Shown: one piece after another, positions 9,571 to 22,310 of the stretch
Position numbering within the stretch: the stretch's first letter is position 1
Layout of the letters: every line of letters starts with the position of its first letter
Program-made: the position numbers and the translations under genes
The notes under the pieces: model-generated
What the model was told of the DNA's origin: nothing
The model's input: the letters and a program-made list of their open reading frames with translations, nothing else
The model's database searches: none
From: Laburnicola sp. R22_1
Taxonomy: Eukaryota > Ascomycota > Dothideomycetes > Pleosporales > Didymosphaeriaceae
Reading direction: 5' to 3'
Assembly (NCBI GenBank): GCA_014281115.1
Contig: JACONQ010000003.1
Location: 3,534,001-3,598,000, forward strand
DNA: 64,000 nt

Positions 9571-11715
9571 CTATATCTATACGCGCGGCGTCTATATTTA
9601 CACGATATCTAGGGAACACATACTTACTACTTTAAAGATAAGGTTATTATAATAGCTATAATAGCTAGTATTATAAAATTTTATAGTAGAGTAATAAAGT
9701 AATACTTATAATTAACTTGTATAATTTATATTTGCATAGAAGGTTAATAGTGTAGCTATAAAAGTTAACTTTAGATAAAGCAGCTAGTATAGCTTCTAGG
9801 GACACTATAATAGCTATAGAGCCGCTACTGCGTCTTTAGCACTTAGGCTTTAATAAAGGAGGACCTATAACTTTATACTTACTTCTTTAGATAGTTTAAA
9901 ATACTCTTTTAGTATTTTAGACTTTAATTTAAGTAGCGCGCGCGGCCTCTTTGTTAGTCTTTTTCTTCTTCCTTATTACCTTAGCTGCCTCTCTTACTAC
10001 ACACTTCTTCCTTATTACCTTAGCTGCCTCTCTTACTACACACTTCTCCTTAGCTACCTTCTTCTTATAGAGCTAAGCTAAGGTAGTAAGTGCCTTATAA
10101 TTAGCTTTTTAGAGTTGCTCTTTATACTTTTTCCTTTTTCTTATAGTCTACTATATATATACCTTTCTTATTTTGTGCAAAAACTAAAAGATAGCACTAC
10201 TATAGTACTTCTAGTGCTACTATAAGTTAAGAGGGTTGCTACGCTTCTTATACTTCTTCTTAATAGTAAAAGCCTTTCTTAGGCTATTATTCTTATAGTG
10301 TAGTAGCTTATTTTATACTTAGAGTCTATAGAGTGTTTTAAAGAGTGACTTCAACTTTGTTATAGTAGTATCCTTTATTATAGAGTGTATAAGACGCTCT
10401 ATTTAATGCTAGTTACTATTAGTAAGCGCTAAGAACTATACTTTACTATTATTTTGCTATTTTAAGGTATTATCTATAAAGTATTTAAGTATAACCACTA
10501 GGTCTATAGGCTATATACTAGTAGCTTTAAAGGACTTAAGGATAGTGTCTATCTTAAAGAAGGACTGCTACACTCTATAGAATAGTAGGAAGAAGTCTTC
10601 TTTCTTAACTAGGATAAGCCTTTAGGTCTTCTCGAGGTAAGTAGTAAACTTCTTAGAGTAGGAGCTAGAAAGAAGTTTAAAGTAAATAACGTTAAATGGC
10701 TAAAGTGTATAAGTTAAGTAAGGTAGAAAGATAGTTAGTAGTATATAATAGGCGTTATAGTAGTTAATATAGTCTATTATAAAGTAACTACTATAGCTAT
10801 TAAGTATAAGAAGACACTAGTCTCTTCTTTAGCACGCTTTCTACTTTGTGCAGTAGTTAAAAACCTACTCTAGCTATACTAAACTAATATTATTATTTAT
10901 CTAGCAAGATAGAGATACGGTAATAAAGATATTATGCTTTATTATTTTAATATTAGCCACCTAGGTTAACTATTGTAACCTAGATAATACTTAAATAATA
11001 AAAGTAGGGAGTAAAACACTTCTATTTGCGCAAATAGCTGCTAGGAGAGTTATCTACTTATAAGAGCTATCTTAGAGTAATACCTATACCTTTTTTAACT
11101 CTTATTATTATTAACTAAACACTTGTTTTAAGCGTTCTATTACACTAATTATAAAGTTCTTTTTATCTCTATTATAGGTATTAGTTAGCTATACATTATA
11201 CTATTTTATTTTATAAAGTAGTAAATTAAAATATAGCTTATACTTAAAGTTTAAATTAGCTTTATAGTAAAGAAAGTTTATTCTAGAGAACTATTTAGAG
11301 GTGAGATAATTATTTTATTAGTGTAAAAAGCGTGTTATCTAAGCGTTGCTTATAGGCTCTATAGCTATTAAGGATACGAAATTTTATATTATCTCTTTTA
11401 TAGGCAGCCCTTTCTTTATAAGGTTTTTAATATAGTTTATAAGCTTTATTTATTGTTATAGGCTAAGTTAATATTAGTGAGTTCTCTAGGCTTTTTATAA
11501 GCCCTAAGAGTCTTAATATCTTTAGAATAGTGTAGTTTTATTTATATTAAACTAATTAGCAATTACTTAGTAGATAAATTATTCTTTTGTTTAAGTAATT
11601 TAATTACTGTAAGCGCATTTTTAATAGCTCCTATAGTGGTAGAGTTATAACGCATTAAAGTTTAGGATTAGTTTGGTATTTTAGTATTCTCTAGGCGCCG
11701 CGCGTATAGGCACGA
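9571..11715 (-). mobile_element. Pogo/Fot1-type DNA transposon D1
   Basis: 2145 bp flanked by TA (9569-9570, 11716-11717). Inverted ends: left CTATATCTATACGCGCGGCG, right reversed TCGTGCCTATACGCGCGGCG. A direct copy (D2) is at 61856-63959. The minus strand encodes a degenerate DDE transposase with a Lys-rich C-terminal tail at about 9930-10200, the nuclease domain at about 10400-11300 and the helix-turn-helix near 11400-11680. Stop codons at former Gln/Trp codons are frequent throughout. Relative to D2 it carries a 39 bp tandem duplication in the tail. Confidence 0.78.
9969..10046. repeat. 39 bp tandem duplication in D1
   Basis: Two adjacent exact 39 bp units, 9969-10007 and 10008-10046, in the Lys-rich tail of the D1 transposase. 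The D2 copy has a single unit. The length is a multiple of three, so the duplication adds 13 codons without shifting the frame. Confidence 0.85.
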
Positions 11716-11717
11716 TA

Positions 11718-13595
11718 ATACCTGCGCAACACTAGAAGCGCTCTATTAGCGATTAGGTAATAGAACTACCTATAATTAATATTATTATAAGATTTTCTAG
11801 AGTAGCACTATATTAATGCTTATAATTAATTTACACTATCTATATCTATTAGGAAGCTTAATATTGCGGCTATAGTATGTAAATTTAGTTAGGATAGCAG
11901 ATGCGCCCTCTAAGGCCTCCCTATTAACTTAAGTATTAATAATACGTTTCTGGCGCTTTCTACTCTATAGAGCTGGCTAAGAGGCCTTTCTCTTACTCTT
12001 TTAGGATAGTTATAGAGCTTTTTTAGCGTTGCGGATAGACTTTTAGGTAGCGCGCTAAGCTGTCTTTTTAGCCTTCTCTTTTTTCTTTGCCTTTCTAGCT
12101 ACCTTTTACGCAATATACTTCTTCTACTAAATTTTCTTATTATATAGCTTAGCTACCTTCTTTAGCTCTACTGTCTTTGCTTTTTAAAGCTGCTATTGCT
12201 TATTCTTTTACTTCTTAATTAATTAACAAATATGTGCCTTTTTTTACTTTCCTTAGTGACTATAAGATAGCTCTACTATAATAATCCTAGCGCTGTTAAA
12301 GGTCTAGAGCTTTGCTCTTCTTCTTATACTTCTTCTTAATAGATAGCGCCTGCCTAAGCCTATTGTTATTATACTTAAGCAGCTTATTTTTAACAAATAG
12401 ATAGTGAAGTTATTAACAAAGCTTTTATATATTCTTGCTACTTTAATTACTTCCTATAGAGCGTATAAGCCTATCTATTTTTCTCTAATTATAATTACTA
12501 AGCCGTAATAAGGAGCTATTGCCTAATTCTTAATTTTAGGTAAACCTATTAAGGATAGAATTAGAATTAGGTGGCAATATACCTATGGCTCTAAAAGAGC
12601 TTAGGATAGTTAATTCCTTAAAGGAGACCTTCTACGCGTTTTAGAATAGGGAGAAGAAGTTGCCTTTAGTAATAGAAACTAGGCCCTAGCTTCTATAAAG
12701 ATATCTTAATAGCTCTGCTAAGTAGGCTGTTAATAGAGGCTTAAATATTATAATATTAAGAGGTTAAAGCATATAAGTTAAATAAGGAGGCAGGATAGTA
12801 AAAAGGATCCTATGCTAATTATAGTAGTTAATAAAGTCTATAGTAATGTGGGATCTATAGCTATCTATAATTAAGAGTTAATATAATCAGCGAGTTTTCT
12901 TTTTTGTGTAGTAATTAAATACATATTAAAGCTAGGCAAGCCTAATATTGTTATTTGTCTAGCTAGAGGGTGATAAGGTAATAAAGACTTCTTATTCTCC
13001 TGCCTTAATATTCTCTACCTAGCTTAATTAGATGCTCTTATTTGTAGTCTTATAGATAATGCTTAGTAACAGACCTAATCTATTAGCGTAAATATATGCT
13101 AGGAGCGTAATTTATACGCGATTACTATTCTAGAGCAATGCCTTAACCTTCTTCTTCTTCTATATTTGTCTGCTAAATATCTGTTTTAATCTACTCACAA
13201 TACTAATAAGGAAGCCTTTTTTGTCTATATTATAGATATAATAAGGATCTATCTAATACTAATTAATTTTGCTGTGTAGGAGGTTAAAATAGAGATAATA
13301 TTTATTTTCTAAATTAGCTTTGTGGCAATTGCTATCTATACTAACTATCTATTATAAGATAAGCTAAATACTATATTAGTTAATAAAGCGGATAACCTAG
13401 CTCTTGCTAACTAGCTTCTTTGCTATAGTAGAGGCGAAGATTTATATTATCTCTCTAGTAGGAGGTATATGTCTCTTTGTAAGTTCTTTACTATATTATA
13501 TAAGCTTTTGCTCTTACTATAGGTTAAGTTTTAGCTAGTTAATATTCTTAACCTGCCTAGGGCGTATTACTTCTTAATGCCTTTAACCTAATATA
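11718..13595 (-). mobile_element. Pogo-type DNA transposon E, truncated by Gypsy 1
   Basis: Minus-strand transposase remnant related to A and C. The shared end segment with TAATATTATTATAAGATTTT is at about 11770, a Lys-rich tail follows at about 11950-12350, then the nuclease domain (about 12500-13500). The N-terminal helix-turn-helix and the distal end are missing: the coding similarity stops where the Gypsy 1 LTR begins at 13596, and I did not find the missing part elsewhere in the window. It starts immediately beside the TA target of D1. Heavily RIPed and non-functional. Confidence 0.6.
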
Positions 13596-13961
13596 TGTTA
13601 GGGATCGCCGCCTATCGGCCCATCGGACCTTCGGTCGGCCCGATGTTAATCCAACCCGGTCGGCCTAACGTTAATCCGGCCCCGCGCACTAGTCCTAATT
13701 AGGTAGTACTAGCGCGCTCTTAGGGCTACTGCTGCACAGGTAGTATGTAGCATCTAGTATCCTTATTATAGCAATTTAACCTATTTAATAATTAAGTTCG
13801 ATTGCTCTCTTATATTATACTAGGTTAATAAAAGCACGCTTACGACTAAGCGACAAGCAATAATAGGCTTTTAATTAACTAAATTATAACTCGTAATAAC
13901 GTATATCGCGGTTTTAAAATAAGAGGAATCGCACCTGTAATAGTGTAAGGCTAGGCTTAAC
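13596..13961 (+). repeat. Putative 5' LTR of Gypsy 1, GC-rich start
   Basis: It begins TGTTAGGGATCGCC where element E is cut off, and a possible LTR end (TTAACA) is near 13961. The first 140 bases are strikingly GC-rich in an AT-rich setting and contain repeated CGGCC and TTAATCC motifs and a GACC-TTC-GGTC hairpin. No second copy is visible, so the LTR assignment rests on position, TGTTAG start and the gag downstream. Confidence 0.4.
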
Positions 13962-13999
13962 AACCCCAAACTTTTAGTTAAGCTCTACAAAACTAGTTC

Positions 14000-15850
14000 C
14001 ACTAATAAGATGGCAAACCGCGGAAATATCCTAGGAAGGTAGGACGCCGTATTAGGTTAGTGTCTATTTTCTATAAAACTAGCAAACTTAGTAACCTAAT
14101 TAACTCTTAGAGCTTTGTAGATCCCTATTGCCGTCCCCCACATTATAGAAGACTTAGACAAAAAGAATCTAGATATACTAGATAGTAGTATAAGTAGTAA
14201 ACGTGTAACTATAAATAGTTAGCCAACAGAAATCCCTATAAAAAAGGGACCTATAGAGCTTACAAACTCTAAGGAGATAGTAAGTTATTCTAAATTAATA
14301 GTTAATAGACTATTACGTAGTTAGTGTTAGGGCTCTAGTAGAAAGTCTATCTTTAAAGTTATTAATTAGCCTACTAAATACACTCGCCTTTAACTTATAT
14401 ATAATAAAGACACTAATATACTACTATTATACTTTAAAGTTCTTTACACGCCCTTAGAAAAAGCGAAGCCAAAATAAAAAATAGTGGTAAACGTCTGCGA
14501 CAGCAACTTACTATAAGAAGCCACATCTGCCCATAAATAGCCTATAGTGTTATTTAGCCATTTTATTAGTCACGACAATAGCGCTACCAAACTAGAAGAA
14601 GAAGTCTATTAAGGACTACAGTGTAAGAAGGAGTTAGAGAGTTATATTACGCGCGTCTCCGCGCTTATAGAATAGACGCAACTATTATTATTAAAAGTAG
14701 AACACAATATCCAGATTAAGCAATATCGCTTAGACTAGTGCTAGACTTAAGTTATAGAGGCCCTCACGCGTATTAACTAGTTAAAAGAGTTAAAGAACTT
14801 ATACTACACCTGCTATAAAGAGTAGAAGTAAAAAGTTATAGACCTAAAAGAATAATTACGGACAATATTATTTGTTCTACCTAATATCCCCACACATATA
14901 TAATAAGACTTAAATACTAACAATCTTAAAGTTATCTAATAGCACCAGACTTAAACGTATGCCGCCTTTTACGTAGGCACTTTATAATCCACTATTACTA
15001 TTGCTACTACCTAAACCGCCTATAGTAATACGCTAGGCAGATAATTAATCTCTACACTTATAGGTATTAGTTAGGCTCCTAGTCACTAGCTGCGCAAGCT
15101 AGACAAGTTTAAGGGCTCTAAGAACTATAAGAACTATAAGCCCTAGAAAAGCTCTATCCACGCCTACCTAAGCGCCTATAACCACATCTTTACTACTAAG
15201 CACGCTAAGATAGAGTTTATATTTAATTATACGCTAAATGTTGTCTACTAGTGTCTTAAGTATCGCATGGATTTTAATTAACTAAGTGCTTTCTAGTTAG
15301 CAAAAGACATCTTTAATATATTAGACTATAGTTATGTGGCAGCGAATCCCATAGGAGAGGCGTACGCAGCAATACAAAGTAACCAGTTAAGAATCAGAGA
15401 CTAGAAGAGCTTTAAGAAATAGTTGTCTCATTTTAAGATTACGACTGCACCTATTAACATTCTAGACTAGTAGAAAATTATTACTACTATCTAACTCTTA
15501 AAACCCTCCCGCCTAGAGACTAACAAACAATAGTCTAACTCTAACTCCTAGGCTTCTTTTATCGAAAAAATCCGCCACTAGGCCACAATTTTAAAACTTT
15601 AGAGTCCTGTACCTAAGGTTACTAAGACTAGTAACCGCAGTAGTGGTTGTGATAGAGGGGACTAGTTAGGAAACAATAACATAGGTAACACTAATAACAT
15701 CTTAGGCCGCACTAATGCCTAGGTAAAGTTATTAATAGACAAGAGACGCTATATTAAGTGTAGTAAGAATAAACACTATTATAAGGACAAAGACGCGTCT
15801 TACAAAGAAAAGGCACAGCAACCCACTAATAAGATTAAATTTCTTATTAA
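14000..15850 (+). pseudogene. Gypsy 1 gag remnant
   Basis: Degraded plus-strand frame upstream of pol. Near 15747-15790 it reads Arg-Tyr-Ile-Lys-Cys-Ser-Lys-Asn-Lys-His-Tyr-Tyr-Lys-Asp-Lys, which fits a CCHC zinc knuckle in which the first Cys has become Tyr and the last Cys is lost. Upstream, a segment with Leu-Asp-Lys-Phe-Lys-Gly-Ser near 15110 resembles the start of a Gypsy capsid domain. Gag would package the element RNA into virus-like particles. Multiple nonsense codons make it inactive. Confidence 0.6.
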
Positions 15851-16779
15851 TGCTAGACTCGCGGTAGCCAAGATTATTGTATTATCCCCTGCCCCCACGG
15901 CCTTAACTAAGGCAGATTATTTAGAAAACTAGATATTCCTATTAAAAGTTATTAGTAGGGACCTAAGTTATTATCAAAACTTATACGCAAGATTAAGGAG
16001 CTAAAGCTCTAGTTAACACAACAGTTCTTATAGCCCTAGTAGATTGTTAAGTTGTACTCTAATTCGCTTAATAAGATAACCCTATTAATTTATAGAGCTT
16101 AGTTTGTCTTTAAGTGTTAACTATAGTCCGCTAATAGCGCTAAGTTTACTATTAATAGCCTACAGACTCTAGAGCGACAAATATATACGTTAGTTATAAC
16201 TGTGTCTTTAAACAAAAACTTCGTATAGTTACTCTTAATAAGCTAGTCTAGCTACGTCTTAGCAATAGGGTTACGAAATAAGTACTTATAAAAGCAGCCA
16301 TGCTTCTAGTATATTATAGGGATCACTTTAGTAAGGAGCTAGCCTATATTATTAATATAACAGGTTATATTATTATCTTTAGTATGTCCTGGCTAAGCGC
16401 ACACAACCCTAATATAGATTAGTAGAATAAAATAAAGACTTTTAATAAGCCTTTCTGCATAAGCAATTACTATATAAAGGAACTACCTATTATAGTTACT
16501 AGTAAGGACTATTAATAGTAGTTGCCAAAACTATCCATACTAAACCTAGCGTACGCTAGAATAGACATTACAATCGTCTCTAGGCATGCCGCCTCGCTTA
16601 TAGCACTTTAGTCTAACTACTATATAATATAGTTATATCCTAAACATCTATAGTAGCTAGAGAAAATTAGTAAGTCTATAGATAAGAATAGTAAGTTAAT
16701 AAACACAGCTAATATTAAAGTAATATTCGCGCAGTTGTTTTGTGTAGACCTTACAGCCTTAACTTAAGAAAATTTTAAT

Positions 16780-18625
16780 AAGTTTTATTAAAAGATAAAC
16801 CAACTAGACAAGACAAAGAAGGAGATTATTAAGGCGTTACTAGCGTGAATCTAGGATAAGTGGTAAGCTTTTATAGTCCCAGAGGATTAGTTACTACCTT
16901 ATTAACCTAGGATAGACTATAAGATTAATCTGGAACCCGGGGCAAAGTACCCAGCCGCCTAACTATATGGCATAAGTAGAAAGAAGGCCCTTAGAGTAAA
17001 GTCCTATATTAATAAAAAGCTTAGCATAGAAGAAGTATAGTATAGTACCTCTAACTTTATAGTATTAGTATTAGTTGTTAAGAAGCCTAATAGTAGGCTT
17101 TAGATCTATATTAACTATTAATAACTTAACGCAATAATAGTTAAAAATAAGAACGCGCTACCTAATATACGCAAGATCCTTGTTAGGTTATTAGGCGTAT
17201 AGTAGTTTAGCGTCCTTAATATTATTACCACTTTTTATAAAGTGTATATTAGAGAGGGCAATAAGCATAAGACAGCGTTCGTAATATAATATAGCTTGTC
17301 TAAGTACCTAATTATGCCTTTTAGTCTCTATAACGTACTAGCTACATTCTAGTCTTATATTAATAAGACGCTCTAAGAATATCTTAATGAGTTTTATTTA
17401 GTATATATTAACAATATCCTTATCTTTAGTTAGATACTAGTAAAACACAAAGATTACATATAAAAGGTTTACTAGCGTTTAAAAGAGACTGGCTTATACC
17501 TTAATATTAATACGTGCGAGTTTGCAGTTAAGAAGATTAGGTACCTTAGACTTATTCTTACTATTAATAGCATTAAAATGGACCCTACTAAGGTTTACGT
17601 AATAACAGCATAGTAGCTCCCTACTAATATACATAAGGTATAATCCTTTCTAGGCTTTGCAAACTTTTATTAACAGTTTATTATTAGGTACTTAGGTTTA
17701 GCTTACGCACTTACTAATCTAACTTATAAAGAGGCATTAGTAGAGTTTCCTCTAGAGCTAGGTAGACCTATAACCACCTCTTTTAAGCAACTTAAGCACG
17801 CTTTTATAGTGGCTCCTATCTTAGCTTATTTTAATCTAGAACTTAAAATCTAGGTAGAGAGTGACGCCTCTAACTTTGTTATTACTACTATCCTTTCACA
17901 AATACAGCGCGATAGTGTCCTTTGCCCTATTGCCTTTATATCCATAAAAATAATTCTAGTAGAGTATAATTACGCTATCTATAATAAAGAGCTACGGGTA
18001 ATTATTAAGGCGTTTAAGGAATAGCGACTAGAGCTATTAGATAGTTCGCTTATTAACGTTGTCTTAGACTATAGAATATTAGAATAGTTTATAACTACTA
18101 AATAGCTTAACTAGTAGTAAGCACGCTAGGCTAAGTTTTTATCTAAGTTTAACTTTAAAATTATATATCGTCTAGGCAAGCAAGGCGGCAAGCCAAATTT
18201 ACTTACCCGCCGCCTAGGCAATCTACTATAGAATATCTACAACAACCGCCTCTAGCACTAGTTGTAGATAATACTTACGCCTAACTGCGTCGAACCTACT
18301 CCGCTAGTAGTTATACCTAAATCTGCCCCACTAGTAGTTACACCCAAACCTATCCCTATAATAGTTATATTACTAACTAAGTAACCTACTAAAGGCGCGT
18401 TGCATACTATATACTTAGCCCACATAATACTTAGCTTAAAGAAATTAGTTATAGCTTTGGCAGCAATGCTATACTAATTAAGTAAGAAGGTTATTATAGA
18501 CAGGATAATTAAAAGCAACTCTCTAGAGAGTCGCAAGAATTGGCTACTAGAATAGGCAGTTAACTTAGATAAGAATCTCTCTATATAAAGTCATATTGGG
18601 TTAGTTAACTACCTAAAATAAGCTA
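16780..18625 (+). pseudogene. Gypsy 1 pol: reverse transcriptase and RNase H remnant
   Basis: From about 16920 the frame reads as a Gypsy reverse transcriptase: Leu-Glu-Pro-Gly-Ala-Lys-Tyr-Pro, then Val-Val-Lys-Lys-Pro-Asn-Ser-Arg-Leu, Lys-Thr-Ala-Phe-Val, and Phe-Leu-Gly-Phe-Ala-Asn-Phe-Tyr near 17650. The catalytic Tyr-x-Asp-Asp box at 17404-17415 reads Tyr-Ile-Asn-Asn, both Asp codons being changed G to A. RNase H follows (Glu-Ser-Asp-Ala-Ser-Asn-Phe near 17855; Gln-Ala-Arg-Gln-Ala-Lys-Phe near 18120). Nonsense codons sit at former Gln/Trp positions. It is dead on both counts. Confidence 0.85.
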
Positions 18626-20491
18626 TCGTACTTTGCACTCGAGTCGATTATTCTATTAAGTCGATTACTTTGCCAAGATCCCACTAAGTTCTGTACTATT
18701 CACGATAGTATTAAGTTAACACGAACTATTTTCGATAGTCTAAATAGGCCAATCTATTTAGAATCTACTTCTATAGGCTGCCTATAGGTTGTTTTGTTAT
18801 GCCTAGGCTTGCTGCAGCGTCTATAGCACTATTAAGTCGCCTCTATTAGCGCGTACCCTCTTCTTTGCCTTTTGCCTATTACTGCGCGCTCCAAACTCCT
18901 TTGGAGTGGCTAGCCGCTAACCCTCTTTAGCTATAAGGACTCCTTTACACTGTACTTGCTTTCTTTTATATAATTTATATTGCGTGGCAGCCTTATTAGC
19001 AGCTTAAAGTTTGGCGTTGCGTTTGGTTATTAACATTAAAGAATGTCCTATTAGCTTAGTGCCTTTAACGAGCTTTTCTACCACCTTAACTATATAAGTT
19101 AGGAAACTATCTATATGTCTTTAAATCCTCTATTTAACTAGTACTAATTACAATCTAAGTTTTATACTATTTTGCGAAGTTTGTAACTTCTATATACTAT
19201 TACGAATAGTATAAAGTGGAGGCGTATGTAGGCGGACGTTAAGCTGCGATATCACAACTTCTAGGTCGTGGGGCACTAGGTTAGCACCTTAAAAGCCTCT
19301 TTTAATATTACTTTTAGTAATTAAAGCCTTAAAAGCAGTAATAAAGCAAGGTAGGAACTCGATTTTAGTAATGTGCGTAATGTAGTTGCGCATTAGATTC
19401 TTGGCTTAGCGCCTATACGCCTTCTTTAATAGCGTAAAACAATCTATATTAAGTGACTACAAGAGGTGCGACAAATGTGGAGGCATATAGAAAGTAATAA
19501 TATTACTCTTTTTATAGTAATTCTGAAATTCGAGCAAGTTATAACTTTTGTAGCCATTAATAATAAGCAAACGTGCTCTACTAGTAGTACGCCTCTTTGT
19601 ATGCTTATTAAAGTACTTTAGCCATTATAGACTAAGCTTATTTGTTGTCTAGCTATTCTTAGAGACTGTAATAATCTAATTATAAGGTAGATCCTTCTCC
19701 TTATACTAGGCGAAGAGGTAGTGCTTGCCCCTAAAGATAATAAAGGGTGGGATCTACCGCCCTATTGCGTTAATGCCTTAGATGACTATTGTTCACTCCC
19801 TATTGCCCTGCTACACCTGCTTTGGCTGTCCTTAACACTTAGAGCCTATAACTACTACTCTAGTTAATATTATGCCTATTATAAAGCTAGACTTATTAAA
19901 ATTGTAGGTGTCCTTATCTAGGATACTATACTTGGCCTTTATATTCTCCACAAGCCAAAACTAGCCTTATATCACCTTAGGATTCTTCTAGAGGGCTCTC
20001 TTACAGTTATACTTTTAATTAAACTTAACTTAAAGTATTGGCTAGCGCTTAACAAAGTTATAAGGCCAGCTCTGGCTAACTAGCTTATAGTAGCGTGCAG
20101 TTAGTAAAGAATCGGCCATATCTTTTATGGTATTAAGCTGGAGCGGAAATCCTCGCGCGTTTAGGTTAAATATATGCTGTATAATCACCTGCTCCTCTCT
20201 TATAGTAAGTCTTATTTTGTTGGGTGCGTAGTTGCATCTAAACGTCTTTCTAGCGCGTTAGTTACTAAGTGTACTTTAAGAGACATTATAGAGAGCTGTA
20301 GCGCATTGCTAAGAAAGTGTTGCGTCTTATTTAATAGCCTAGATTGCAAGCTATATACGCGCTTCTTTTAACGCTAGTAGTTTATTATGTGGTTAAGGCA
20401 TTGCGTTGTATTATTACTAATAGTACGTTTTAGCAGGGTCTTGGCAAAGTGATTAACTTAATAGAATAATCGACTTGAGTGTAAAGTACGT
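18626..20491 (-). mobile_element. Pogo/Fot1-type DNA transposon G1
   Basis: 1866 bp inserted in Gypsy 1 with TA on both sides (18624-18625, 20492-20493). Inverted ends: left TCGTACTTTGCACTCGAGTC, right reversed ACGTACTTTACACTCAAGTC, extending about 55 bp to the GCCAAGATCCC part. A closely related copy, G2, is at 26657-28491. Similarity resumes in the Gypsy pol frame on either side, so the insertion is younger than Gypsy 1. Confidence 0.9.
18740..20400 (-). pseudogene. Pogo-type transposase of G1, broken
   Basis: Minus-strand remnant of a typical Fot1/pogo transposase. The N-terminal psq-type region is near 20300, then a Tc5-type helix-turn-helix with Arg-Glu-Glu-Gln-Val-Ile-Ile near 20190 and Ala-Arg-Gly-Phe-Pro-Leu, Val-Lys-Arg near 20050, Asn-Phe-Asn-Lys-Ser-Ser-Phe at about 19890 (expected Asp replaced by Asn), Ile-Ile-Asn-Gly-Tyr-Lys-Ser-Tyr near 19565 (family has Asp-Gly-His-x-Ser-His), and Met-Pro-Pro-His-Leu-Ser-His-Leu-Leu near 19475. 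Many Gln/Trp codons are stops. A 65-codon open frame on the opposite strand at 20174 is only a shadow. Confidence 0.85.
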
Positions 20492-20493
20492 TA

Positions 20494-21857
20494 CTACTAA
20501 GGATGTTATTCTATAGTAAATTATTAAGGCAAAACAGAATAGTATATAACGCTTGCCTATAGTAGTAATTTATAATTACAGCGTTAAGGTTAAGCTCTAG
20601 AACTACTCTATAACAAATGGCCTAGTCTACTACTATAACTAAATCTTTATCCCTTTTAGCAACGCTATGCATATAGATGTTATATAATCCTACTATAAAC
20701 CTTCTAGAGTAGGTTACACTAGCAAACGCGGCACATATTATAAAGTTAGCTAGCACTACTTTTGGCCTAGCATAATAAACTTAGTTGCTTAATACACTTA
20801 TAACTATATTACTTATTAGTGGTCTAAGCCTTTTAAGAAGTAGAAATTAGATTTGCTACGTTCGTTACCTATGCCTAAGCAGTTCTAGTTAGATATTTCT
20901 ATTAACTTTATCTCGCTATTGCCAGAATATACACAAAGTGAGGTTACCTATTATTATATTATGGTTGTGGTTAACTGCCTATCTAAAGAGCATAAATATA
21001 TTGCGCTGCTATTGCTAAATATAAAAGTCGCTATCCAAGCCTTTATTAAGTACGTCTAGCGTAAGGAAGAATTTCCTAACACTATTATCTCTAACTATAG
21101 AGCTTAGTTCATATTCTATTTTTAAAAAGAACTTTATAAAAGCGTTAGTACACGCCTAGCTCTTATAATAGTATTTTATTTAGAGGGTAATAGTCAGACT
21201 AAGATTATAAATACTATTCTTAAAGCGTACCTATAGTGTTATATTAACTACACACAAAATAACTAGGTTAACTAGCTACCTATTACATAGTTTATAACTA
21301 ACTATAAGAAAAACATATCTATAGACATCGCGTCGCTTTTTACAATAAAGGGCTACCTTCTATAATAAGACTTTAAGTCTATTACCCTAATTATAGCAAT
21401 AAAGTGTCACAAGAAGCTGCAACGCAAGGACGCCTAATATATAGTTTAACGCATTAAGAATATTATACACTTTACAAATAAGAATCTGGCCTAGGCCTAG
21501 TCAAAGATAGAGTTTTATACAAATAAGGAATAACAGTCCGCGCTAGCATACAAAGTTAGCAATATAGTTTACCTTAACGCCTATAATATACCCTCGCTAC
21601 GCTCTAGCAAGGGCCTAGACATTAAAAACTTAGGTCCATTACTAATAGCCAAAGTTTTTAACAATTATACGTACTAACTTAAGATGCTAACTAGCTACTA
21701 TAACATCTATTTATGGTTTCACGCCTGGCTGCTATATAACGCTCCCCACGCTATTCGCTTACTTAATAAGGAGGGCATAGTTACAATAGACGCGCCCATT
21801 ATCCCTCTAGCAGAATTATAGGACTATTATATTAACTCTATTATAGATAGTATACTA
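20494..21857 (+). pseudogene. Gypsy 1 pol: integrase remnant
   Basis: Continuation of Gypsy 1 beyond the G1 insertion. The zinc-binding N-terminal domain is recognisable at about 20680-20830, with expected His/Cys residues replaced by Tyr. The catalytic core begins near 20880 and reads Leu-Asp-Ile-Ser-Ile-Asn-Phe-Ile, with Asn where integrases carry the first Asp; the Val-Val-Asn-x-Leu-Ser-Lys-Glu segment follows near 20970. The frame runs to the TA where K is inserted and seems to resume at 23953 for about 100 bases with a Leu-Gly-Ile-Val-Lys segment that may be the remains of a chromodomain. Inactive. Confidence 0.78.
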
Positions 21858-22310
21858 GGGTGACACAAAAAAGCGCCTAGTAAAAAGATATCTTTTTAAA
21901 AGTTATATAACTAGGTGAGTTTTAATACTATGTAAATAGAAAGTATACCGTTTTAAGGAGAAGGTTTAGGAGATTTAGTTAGTAATTAGCGCTAACTAGA
22001 GGTATCTTAGTAAAGTTAAGGGAATTTTTCTTACAAGTTTGACTCTATATAACTTTTTTTTCTACGTAGATAAAATTCTATAACTTATATATAATATAGT
22101 GTAGTCTCTAAGGACTATATAACTTAATTTTTATTATAGGTTTATTCATAGAAATAATAATTATAAGAAAAAAATAAAAACTAATTAAAATTAAACAATT
22201 AGATAGAACTAGTAAATAATATATAACTAGTACTTAGTATACTATCCCTTAGCCTCTATAACGTTATTTTAACTCTTAGGCAAAGATAGTATATAATAAT
22301 CTATAGCCTC

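Noticed and set aside
20174..20371. 65-codon plus-strand frame, also at 28174-28371
   Set aside because: Both lie antisense to the transposase of G1/G2; the repetition is explained by the transposon copies.
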